Assembly: GCA_019637685.1 (NCBI GenBank)
Contig: JAHBVF010000002.1
Coordinates: forward strand, 186,001 to 250,000
Reading direction: 5' to 3'
DNA length: 64,000 bases
Source of the DNA: Caldilineaceae bacterium
GTDB taxonomy: Bacteria > Chloroflexota > Anaerolineae > Caldilineales > Caldilineaceae
Shown here: in pieces, positions 25,536 through 36,100 of the stretch
Layout: the number at the start of each line of letters is the position of its first letter
Position numbering within the stretch: position 1 is the stretch's first letter
Notes under the pieces: generated by a model
The model's input: only the letters and a program-made list of their open reading frames with translations
Told to the model about the DNA's origin: nothing
The model's database searches: none
Position numbers and translations under genes: made by a program

Positions 25536-26453
25536 ATGGACGGTGTAGGCGCGATTCTATTGCTGGGGCTAATTGCCATCTTTGTGATTGTTGTAGCCAT
25601 CGCGGGGATTCGTATTGTCTCCCCATACCAGAAGGGCGTCATCGAACGGCTGGGCCGCTATCAGCGCATCGCACAGCCAGGGCTGACACTCATTATCCCT
25701 TTCCTGGATTCCATCCAAAAGGTGGATATGCGGGAGCAGGTGGTGGATGTGCCACCCCAGGAGGTGATCACCAAAGACAATGTGGTGGTGACGGTGGACG
25801 CTATTGTCTATTTTGAGGCCACGGACCCGGTGAAGCTGGTCTACAATGTGGCGGATTTCTATCAGGCTGCCACAAAACTGGCCCAGACCAATTTGCGTAA
25901 TGTGGTGGGCGAGATGGAACTGGACAGTGCGCTCACCTCTCGCGAGCATATCAACACAAAGCTGCGGGAAGTGCTGGACGACGCCACAGACAAGTGGGGT
26001 GTGCGTGTGGTGCGTGTGGAGATCAAACGTATTGACCCGCCCGCGGATGTCACCCAGGCCATGCACCGGCAGATGAAGGCCGAGCGGGAGAAGCGGGCCT
26101 CGATTCTGGAAGCCGAGGGCGCACGCCAATCCGCGATTCTGGCGGCAGAGGGCAGCCGCCAGGCCGCGATTCTGGCCGCCGAAGGTCAGGCCGAGGCAGT
26201 ACGCCGGGTGGCCGATGCCGAGCGTTACAAACTGGAAGTGGAAGCCGCGGGCCGGGGCAGCGCCATCACAACCGTTTACAACGCCATCACTGCTTCGAAC
26301 CCGGATGACAAACTCATCGCCATCCAATACCTGGAAGCGCTGAAAGAGATGGCGAACGGGACGAGCACGAAAGTCTTTCTGCCCTTCGAAGCATCCGGTG
26401 TGCTGGGCGCGCTGGGGGGTATCAAAGAGATTTTCAAAGAGGGCGAGAAGTAG
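25536..26453 (+). CDS. Slipin (stomatin/SPFH family) membrane protein
   Basis: A 305-residue SPFH protein. One N-terminal membrane helix (about 4-26), then the band 7 domain starting [18 protein letters not shown] with RQ-type contacts [22 protein letters not shown], then a long Ala/Glu-rich coiled coil ([20 protein letters not shown] with repeating AILAAEG units), then a short C-terminal part. Such proteins form oligomeric rings on membranes. NfeD is the adjacent partner. The ATG has TAGGAGA upstream. The C-terminal repeats AILAAEGQ are typical of slipins. Confidence 0.93.
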   Translation: MDGVGAILLLGLIAIFVIVVAIAGIRIVSPYQKGVIERLGRYQRIAQPGLTLIIPFLDSIQKVDMREQVVDVPPQEVITKDNVVVTVDAIVYFEATDPVKLVYNVADFYQAATKLAQTNLRNVVGEMELDSALTSREHINTKLREVLDDATDKWGVRVVRVEIKRIDPPADVTQAMHRQMKAEREKRASILEAEGARQSAILAAEGSRQAAILAAEGQAEAVRRVADAERYKLEVEAAGRGSAITTVYNAITASNPDDKLIAIQYLEALKEMANGTSTKVFLPFEASGVLGALGGIKEIFKEGEK

Positions 26454-26484
26454 ACACACGCCTGTCGAAATAGATAGAGTCCGT

Positions 26485-26528
26485 ACAGAGGCGCTGATCT
26501 CGCGAGATCAGCGCCTCTGTTTTTTTTG
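26485..26528 (+). terminator. Intrinsic terminator after the slipin gene
   Basis: A perfect 36-bp palindrome (26485-26520, beginning ACAGAGGCGCTGATCTCG) followed by seven T residues. It can form an 18-bp stem in theory, less the loop. Confidence 0.88.
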
Positions 26529-26631
26529 CCCTTTATTTTTGCGAGGAAATACTGATTAATGGACAAACAGGCAAACATCCCCCTCTGCTGTCATATTTTC
26601 CGTAATACAGGCTGCATAGGCTGGTAGTGCA

Positions 26632-26697
26632 GTGTCAACAAAGTTTTGGGCGTAGAAGTTCGACTTTCCTGAAAAGTCGAACTTCTGTGGTCGAAAA
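26632..26697 (+). repeat. AGAAGTTCGACTTT hairpin element, copy 1
   Basis: AGAAGTTCGACTTT (26654-26667) pairs with AAAGTCGAACTTCT (26673-26686) around 5 bases. The flanks GTCAACAAAGTTTTGGGCGT on the left and GTGGTCGAA on the right also match the copy at 52062-52126, which is in the opposite orientation. Confidence 0.85.
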
Positions 26698-26872
26698 ACA
26701 ACTTTGGTTCGCAGTCATCATTTCAGTGTGGCGTTGTCTGACTCTACTGCAAAAAGGTCAATTTCTCCCGCGGAGACGCGGAGCCGCAGAGAATTTCAGG
26801 AGAGAATCCTTCCTTATGAGATCCCAAAAAGCCAAAAAGGCTTTTCTTTGCGCCTTTGCGAGAGCTATCTGC

Positions 26873-26957
26873 ACATCAGGCGGCACGACCGGCTGACACC
26901 GATAACAATGAAAATCACCCACAGATGACGCAGATTTCCACAGATTGAATCCGTCTC
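26873..26957. repeat. 85-bp dispersed repeat, copy 2
   Basis: Matches 14335-14420 with scattered differences (shared phrases CACGACCGG, GACACCGATA, CACAGATTGAATCCGT). Noncoding. Confidence 0.75.
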
Positions 26958-27134
26958 CCCCCGTCCCATCCGCGGTTATCCGTGGCTATTTACACATCTG
27001 GAAACTGCCCTTTCTGCATTGGTAGTCATCGAATATCCAGAAGATTGTACTATTTTCTAGTCGCCTCCCCGATAGTAGACTGAGAATGTTAACTTCCGTT
27101 TGAAATCTGATACACCCAGCAGGAGAAAATGTAA

Positions 27135-30100
27135 ATGCGAAGAGTCCCATCCTGGCAGCAGGTAGCATTCCGGCAAGCACTACCCGCTGTGTTTTCATTG
27201 CTTCTGGTTTTGATGAGCGTGCGGGCCATCGGCGCGGTCACCGCATCCCCTGTGCAGACATTTTTCATCCCCCTGCCAGAGCAGCAGACGCGGACATCCC
27301 TGGCAAGTATTGATAACCAGGGCCGGGTGGGGAATGTGATGGACAGCGTCATTTCCGTTGTCGCCACTGGCAATGGAACGGTCATTTACTACGACCACTG
27401 GGAAGACGGCTATGAATTGGATATTGCCAATCCCACCAAATCCACCACCCAGATTTGGGGTGACGGCAATCCAGCCAACGGCAACGCGGCCGATTCGTCG
27501 GTATGTGGCGCGGCCTGTGCCGGGGATATTATCAATTCAGGCGCGGTGGTTGCCCTGCGCAACAATGTGAGCCTGCCCCGCAACAGCAGCACGATTCTCT
27601 ATGATGGGCGGGACAAAATGGCTACGTCCCAGGCCGTGTCGGTGAGCCGGGCCGAGTGGGGTGTAGCACCAGGAACAGTGCTGGCTGGCGCGGTGGAGGT
27701 GCTTTCCGTCGCCAAATATGGCATGGCTTACGAAATGCCCGTGGGCGAAAATCTTTCCTCCAATCAGATGTTCGAATACTCTTCGCTCTTTGTCATGGCC
27801 GGCAGCGACAACACGGCCTGCACGTTCAAAGGCGCAGGCTTCAACTTAAACGCCGGTCAGAACTATCACAAAGCGGGCGGGGTCAATGCCGGGGATAAAT
27901 TGGTCTGCGACAAGCCCGTCCAGGCCCATTTGATGACCGGTGACATCAACTCCAGTTACGAATCCCGCTGGTTTACCCTTGTGCCCGATGCCCAGTGGAG
28001 CGCCAGCTATTACGCGCCCGTGGGCACGACAGTCTCATCCGACCCCGCGGATGTCTGGATTTACAACCCCAACGACGCCTCGTCGATCGCTGTAACAGTG
28101 GACACACTGAGCGGCTCCAGCAGCGTCACTGTGGGGCCAAATGCAGCGGTGCGCGTGGAGATGGCCGTCAATTCAGGCGCGCATCTGTACACCAGCGGCG
28201 CGCCCTTTTTTGCCATTGGCACAGTGGACAGCGACCAGAGCGGATCGGGCAATCTGACCCACGACTGGGGATACAGCCTCGTCCCGGAGAGCAACCTGAC
28301 ACCGGTGGTGGTGGTGGGGTGGGGGCCAGGCAGCAGCGATGGAACCCAAAATGGCAGCCCCATTTGGGTGATGGCAGCCAAGGCGACAACCGTCTATGTG
28401 GATTACGACGGCAGCAGCGCCACTTGCCCCAACACCATCAATGGCGACTGCTATGACATCAGTTTCAGTCTCTCTGCGCTCCAGTCCAAAACAGTCTATG
28501 ACCCCACGGGAGACAAAGACCAGACGGGTATGCGTCTCTTTACAGTGGATGGCACACGCATCACCGCGGCCTGGGGCCAGGACCCGGCCACAGCAGGGCC
28601 AGGCAATCCATTCTTGGATATGGGCACAACTGTGCTGCCCTTCCCCAGCGTGCAATTTACAAAGGATTACGCACTGCTCATCGATGTGGGCAGCGATGGC
28701 AAAGTAAACCCCGGCGACACACTCGTCTACACCGTGACACTGAAGAATACGGGTGTTGTGGTTGCGGGCAATGTAGTGGTCAGCGACAGCTTTTCGGCGG
28801 GCCTCACGTATGTCAACGACTCCACCACACAGGATGGCGGCCCTCTGGCGGATGACCTGACCGGCGTCACCCGCTTCCCCATGGACGAAGGTGGCGTGGT
28901 TGTCGGCGTACTGGCTGTGGACCAGTCGGTGGTATTCGCCTATCACGCGGTGGTGGGCAATGTGAGCAGCGTGACGAACGCGGCAGGCACTACGGCCAAT
29001 GTATTCCAACTGACCACTGAACTGGTTGTACCGGTGGATCAGGGCAATATCACTGCCTGCTCGGTTGATTTTCTCACCGCGCTGGGGGGCAGTTCTGCCT
29101 CCTTCTATCAGGCCAATGGCACAATCTTTTTGCGCCTGACCGATGGGGACAAAAACACTTCCGGCGGTCAGGAAGTGGTCTCTGTTACTGTACACAACCC
29201 GACCACCAGCGATCGGGAGGTGATTTCGCTCACAGAGACGACCGGTGGCAGTGGCGTTTTTGAGGGCAGCCTGCCTTCGTCCACCACCGGCGGGCAGAAT
29301 GTGGAAGATGGCACGCTCTACGCATTGGCGGGCCAGACTCTCAGCGTCAGTTATGCAGACCCGGTGTTTGGTGACACCTGCACCGACCCCACGCCGCCCA
29401 CAATGGCCGCGCCCAGCCAGACGAAAATCCTCTATCTCAGCGAGCCGGGCCAGGGCCTGGATCGTATCGATCCGGTGGCGACAGGCGACACGACAACCGC
29501 TTCCAGCCTGGCCTTGAGCACAGGCGGAGAATTTGCAGATTTCACCCAGACATTGGCGATGGCGTCGGATTTTGTCATGCCCGTGGGCGGGGTGGTCAGC
29601 GTCACCGCCTACGCTAATGTGACCGGCACACTGAGCGCCAATCCAGCTATCACATCAACCCTCAAATCCAACGGCACAACTTTCGCAACCCTGACCGCTC
29701 CCAGCGCCACCCTTCTGAGTGGCGGCGGCGGAGCCTCAATTGCCCACGACGCAAGCTCGACACAAATGGCAAGCGGCGCGATATCAAGCATCTCCCTGAA
29801 CCACACGACCGGAGTGGGGAGCAACCGCCTGATGCTGGTGGGTATCTCCATCGAACAGGACGAAGGGGGAGATGCGGATGTCACGGCTGTCTCCTACGGC
29901 GGCCAGGCTCTTACCTTTGTGGGCGAAGCTCCTGTATCAGGCGAAGCCCACGCGCAGATATGGCGATTGGTCAATCCAGCCAGCGGCACTGCAAGTATTG
30001 TAGCCAGTGTTTCCGGCGCTGGCTCTTCAGATGCTTTTGTGGTTGGTGTCTCCACTTTCACCGGCGTGAATCAGAGCGCGCCCCTGGGCACTTTTGCCAC

Positions 30101-33100
30101 ATCCAATGACGGGACCACACCTGCGACAATTACTGTGTCCGCGGCGGCTAATGATCTGGTTTTTGGCGTCATCGCCCTGGACGACGCTCGATCACTCACT
30201 TCGTCCACATCTGGCGGCCAGTCCGAAAGATGGGATGTGTCCAACTCACAGGGATCGAATGACGGTATAACCGGTGGCGCGGCCACCAAACCGGGGGCGG
30301 CCTCCGTCACATTGAGCTGGACAATCAGTGACGACGGTACATCCATCATAGCCGTTCCCATCAAACCGGCCATAACCCCGTCCATCTACCGGTTGACCTG
30401 GAGTGGTGCGTTGGGCAGCAATAGGACAGTTACCACCGGCCAGGCGGTGAGCCTGACCGTGACATCGGGGATCGCAGTTCCCTTCCAGATTCTCTACGAC
30501 AGCGGGACCTATCCGTCCCGCGTCCACCTGCCGACCACCACCGTCATCTCCGTGGATTCCCTGGCCGTCTACGATGGGGCCTACCCCGCCGGCAGCAGCA
30601 TCAACGGCGGCTTCAACGGCCAGACCGTCTACATCCGGGCCACAGTCAGCGACCCCTTCGGCGCGGCGGATATTATCAGCGCCACCCTCAACCTGAGCAG
30701 CACGTCCGTCATCCTGACCGACACGTTTGTGGTGGCCTCCACCAGCGGCAGCAAGACCTACGAATACCCTTGGAGCACCCCCGCCAGCCCCGGCACATAC
30801 CCCCTCAGCCTCACCGGCCACGAGGGCTATGAGGGCATTGTGGACACCCGCACCACCCCCCTCGCCCTCTCCTTCCAGGACCTGGGCACACCGGGCGTCA
30901 TCGAATTCATCAACACCAGCGGCCAGCTGGTCACCAGCTATGACCCGGCCCAGGAAGTCTGTGTTCAGGTGGCCGACGCCGACCAGAACACCCTGCCCGG
31001 CAGCGCGGAGACCCTCTCGGCCACCGTGGGTGTGGAGGGCGGGGCCAGTGCGGCTTACGTCTTCACCGAGACCGGGCCAGACACGGGTCTCTTCCGCCAC
31101 TGTTTTGGCAGCCCGGCCAGCGACCCCTTCAGCCCCGGCGACAATCTGGACGCGGAGTACACCGACCCGGACGACCCCAGCGACACCAGCCACGACGACG
31201 CGGTTATCATCGCCACCAACCCGGCCATCAGCGTCAGCAAGACCCGGATCAGCCCCAGCGACGGCACAGCCCTGGTGGGCGATTTGGTCGAGTTCCGTCT
31301 GCAAATCAGCAACCCCGGCGACACGAATCTTGCGACGTATATCATCACCGACACCTTCCCGTCGGCCAGCCTGGCCTATGTCAGCGCCTCCCTCGCGCCC
31401 AGCAGCGTGACTACGCCGACTTTGCGCTGGAACCTGACCGGCCTCAATTCGGGCCAGCAGCGCACCATCACCCTCTTCTTCCGGGCCATTGCCCCGGCGG
31501 CCCCGGCCACCAACAGCGTCAGCGTGACCGGTGTGGACCAGAACAGCGCGGGGGTGGGTCCCCAGACCAGCAGCGCCCCTGTCACCATCACCAACCCGGG
31601 CGTGACAGTTGTCAAGACACGCACCAGCCCGGCCACGGCCAATCTGGGCGAGACAGTCACCTTTCAGATTCAGGTCACCAACAGCGGCAACACCCAAATC
31701 ACCGCCCTGCCTCTCAGCGACAGCTATCCGGCCAGTTGCCTGCAATTTGCCTCGGCCACCCCCACCCAGACATCGGCCGGGGGCGGCAGCATCGGCTGGA
31801 ATAATATCGGCCCCCTGGCGGCCAGTGTCAACACAATTGTCACTGTCAACTTTACGGTCATCGGCCCCTGTGCCCCGGCCACCAATACGGCCACAGTCGA
31901 TTCGGCCACGGATGTCAACGGCGACCCGGTTCCCCCGGCCCAGGACGACGACCAGGTCACCACAGTGGTGGCCGCGCCCAGCCTGGCAGTGAGCAAGCAG
32001 TTGCTCTCGCCGGTCAGCGCTGTGGCCGAGGTGGGCGAACGCATCACCTACACCGTGCGCATCACCAACACCGGCCCCACCGCGCTCACCGGTCTGGTCC
32101 TAACCGACACCTACGACAGCGCCTTCCAGCGTCTGGCCGCGGTCCAGCCGGTGACGCCGACCAGCACCAGCAGTGGTCTGGTGCTGTGGAGTCCGCTGAT
32201 ACCCGACCAGCCGCCGCTGTTGGCGGGCCAGAGCCTCACCTTCACCCTGGGCTTTACCACCACCGCCATCACCACCAGCACCACCAATGTGGTGACGGCC
32301 ACGGGCACGGATGCCTATGACCGGCCCACCGCGCCGGCCACAGGCCAGGCCGCGCTGCAGATTGTCACCTATTCGTACATCACAGGTGGCGTCTACAACG
32401 ACAGCACCAATGGCGATGGCGTGAAAGACGCGGGCGAACCGGGCATCCCCGGCGTCCTCGTCACCCTCTCCAATGGCATGACGACGACGACTGACGTGAA
32501 CGGCGTCTACACTTTCACTCTCACAGTCCCCGGCACGTATACAATCGTGGAGACGAACCCGGCAGGCTACACCTCCACCGGCGACACGCAAGGGGCCAAC
32601 GACGACAGCATTTCCGTCACTGTCTCCGCGGGGCAGACATCCAGCAACAACAATTTCCTGGATATCCAGCCCATCACCATCACAGGCGGTGTCTACAACG
32701 ACAGCACCAATGGCGACGGCGTCAAAGACTCCGGCGAACCGGGTTTGGCTGGAGTGCTCATCACCCTCTCCAATGGGATGACCACCAACACCGACGCCAG
32801 CGGATTGTATACGTTTACGCTGACCGTCCCAGGCACGTATACGATTGTGGAGACGAACCCCAGCGGCTTCACCTCCACTGGCGACACGCAGGGAGCCAAC
32901 GACGACAGCATTTCTGTCACTGTCTCCGCGGGGCAGACATCCAGCAACAACAATTTCCTGGACAGCCAGCCCATCACCATCACAGGCGGCGTCTACAACG
33001 ACAACACCAATGGCGATGGAACGAAAGACGCGGGCGAACCGGGCATACCCGGTGTGCTCGTCAGCCTCTCCAATGGTATGACCACCAACACCGATGCCAG

Positions 33101-36100
33101 CGGGTTGTATACGTTTACACTGACCGTCCCAGGCACGTATACGATTGTGGAGACGAACCCCAGCGGTTATACCTCCACCGGTGACACGCAGGGGGCCAAC
33201 GACGACAGCATTTCTGTAACTGTCTCCGCAGGCCAGACTTCCAGCAACAACAATTTCCTGGACATCCAGCCCATCACCATCACAGGCGGTGTCTACAACG
33301 ACAACACCAATGGCGATGGCGTGAAAGATGCAAGCGAACCGGGCATCCCCGACGTCCTCGTCACCCTCTCCAATGGCATGACCACCAATACCGATGCCAG
33401 CGGGTTGTATACGTTCACCCTCACTGTGCCCGGCTCGTATACGATTGTGGAGACGAACCCCAGCGGTCATACCTCCACCGGCGATACGCAAGGGGCCAAC
33501 GACGACAGCATTTCTGTGACTGTCTCCGCGGGGCAGACCCGCAGCAACAACAATTTCCTGGACATCCAGCCCATCACCATCACAGGTGGTGTCTACAACG
33601 ACAACACCAATGGCGATGGAACGAAAGATACGGGCGAACCGGGCATCCCCGACGTCCTCGTCAGCCTCTCCAATGGGATGACCACCAACACCGATGCCAG
33701 CGGGTTGTATACGTTTACACTGACAGCCCCCGGCACGTATACGATTGTGGAGACGAACCCCACGGGCTTCACCTCCACCGGCGACACGCAAGGAGCCAAC
33801 GACGACAGCATCACCGTCACTGTCTCCGCGGGACAAACCAGCAGTGGCAACAATTTCCTGGACATCCAGCCCATCACCATCAGCGGTGGCGTCTACAACG
33901 ACAACACCAATGGCGATGGCATCAAGGACGCAGGCGAACCGGGCATCCCCGGCGTGCTCGTCACCCTCTCCAATGGCATGACCACCAATACCGATGCCAG
34001 CGGGTTGTATACGTTCACCCTCACTGTCCCCGGCTCGTATACGATTGTGGAGACGAACCCCAGCGGCTTCACCTCCACTGGCGACACGCAGGGAGCCAAC
34101 GACGACAGCATTTCTGTCACTGTCTCCGCAGGGCAGACATCCAGCAACAACAATTTCCTGGACATTCAACGGGCCACTGTCTTCGGCCATCTCTTCCAGG
34201 ACACGAATGGCAACGGGACACAGGACCCCGGCGAGCCATATCTGAGCGGCGTGAGTGTGGTTATCACCAACAGCCTCGGCGTGGCCCAGACGGTCACTTC
34301 CGACAGCAGCGGCAACTATACCGCCACTGTCCCCGCGGGTGTCACCACTGCCGATGTGGTGGAAGCCACTCTGCCCGCTGGTGTGACACAGACCGCGGGC
34401 AGTGATCCCACAACGCTCTCCGTGCCCGCAGGCAGCAACTCCGACTTGGGCTTCGACGGCTATCAGCCTCAGGCCACTGTCTTCGGTCATCTCTTCCAGG
34501 ACACGAATGGCAACGGGGCGCAGGACCCCGGCGAGCCACATCTGAGCGGTGTGAGTGTGGTTATCACCAACAGCCTCGGCGTGGCCCAGACGGTCACCTC
34601 CGACAGCAGCGGCAACTATACCGCGACCGTTCCCGCGGGTGCCACCACTGCCGATGTGGTGGAAGCCACTCTGCCCGCCGGTGTGACACAGACCGCGGGC
34701 AGTGATCCCACAACGCTCTCTGTGCCCGCAGGCAGCAACTCCGACTTGGGCTTCGACGGCTATCAACCCTTAGGCCCACCGGTCCTGTCGAGCAGCAAAC
34801 AGGACAGCCTCTTTGCCGACGCGGACAGCAACGGCCAGCCTAGCCCTGGCGATACAATCGAATATCAGGTGGTTGTGCGCAATAGCGGGGGGCTGCCGGC
34901 CACAAGCGTTGTCTTCAGCGATATTCCCGACGCCAATACGGCCCTGGCGATCGGCTCTGTGCAGACAAGCGCGGGCACAGTGACCACCGGTAACACAGGC
35001 GGCAATACCAGTGTTGGCGTCAGTATCGGGACAATCCCGGCTGGCGGCAGCATGACGATTACCTTCCGGGTGATCGTCAGAAATCCCCTGCCCGCGGGTG
35101 TCGCCCAAATTGTGAACCAGGGCACAGTTGCCAGCGCGGAACTGCCCACTATCTCCACGGACGACCCTGACACAGGCGCGAGCGGCGATCCTACGATTAC
35201 ACCTGTCGTGGCGACACCGGTTCTGTCGAGCAGCAAGCGAGACAGCCTGGCTGTGGATGCGGACAACAACGGTTCGGCCAGTCCCGGCGATACACTGCTC
35301 TATCAGATTACCATCAACAACAGCGGCAACAGCGCGGCCACTGGCATTGTCTTCCGTGACACACCCGACGCCAACACAGCGCTGGCAGTCGGTTCGGTGC
35401 AGACCAGCGCAGGCGTTGTGAGCCAGGGCAACGGAATTGGCGATACGTCGGTGGCTATCAACATTGGGACGCTTGCCGGCGACGGAAGTGTGACTGTCAG
35501 CTTCCAGGTAATCGTCAGAAATCCTCTGCCTGCAGGCGTTACGCAGATTGCCAATCAGTCAACGGTTGAAAGTGCGGAACTGCCCGTTGTATCCAGCGAC
35601 GATCCGGACACAGCCACAGGCGGGGACCCAACGCTTACGCCTGTCACGGCTCAGCCAGTCATCCATGCTACGAAGCGGGCTTCCCTGCTGGTAGACGCAG
35701 ATACAGACGGCTTTAGCGGGCCGGGCGACACACTGCTCTATCAGGTTGTCATCGCCAATTCAGGCAATCAGGGCGCAGCGGGTCTGTTGTTCACCGACAC
35801 GCCCGACGTCAATACAACACTTGTGGAAAGCACAGTGCAGACATCCCAGGGCGTTGTTGAGGTGGGCAATAACACGGGCGACAATTCGATCCGGGTGCGT
35901 GTGGGCGATCTGCCCGCGGGTGGGCAGGCAACCATCACATTCCAGGTAAAGATCGTCAATCCGTTGCCGGCCAATGTAAAACAGGTGGCAAACCAGGGCT
36001 TTGTGATCGGAAATAACACACCGAGCACGGGCACAGACGATCCGTCCACGCCCCAGCAGGGCGACCCAACCATTACGCCTGTGACCGCAGAGCCGAAGCT

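Larger units (their letters stand above)
26529..27134. other. 606-bp intergenic region with dispersed repeats, upstream of the giant gene
   Basis: No gene is supported. It holds the AGAAGTTCGACTTT hairpin element (26632-26697), a stretch of GCGGAGACGCGGAGCCGCAG / GCGCCTTTGCGAGAG type sequence (26768-26865), and the 85-bp repeat (26873-26957). The last 120 bases must contain the giant gene's promoter, but I find no strong -35/-10 pair. AGGAG at 27121-27125 is the ribosome binding site. Confidence 0.6.

Noticed and set aside
26700..26930. A short plus-strand frame next to the hairpin element
   Set aside because: It runs across dispersed repeat DNA (GCGGAGACGCGGAGCCG and the 85-bp repeat), and its translation matches repeat-derived text, not a gene.
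32379..34172. A possible CRISPR array or VNTR locus because of regular spacing
   Set aside because: The units are 300 bp, contiguous and translated as protein domains. There are no spacers and no cas genes.
32100..34766. An 888-residue open frame on the minus strand opposite the repeats of the giant gene
   Set aside because: The 300-bp repeats are a multiple of three, so an antisense frame stays open. Its protein is low-complexity and lacks domain logic, while the plus frame has clear domains.
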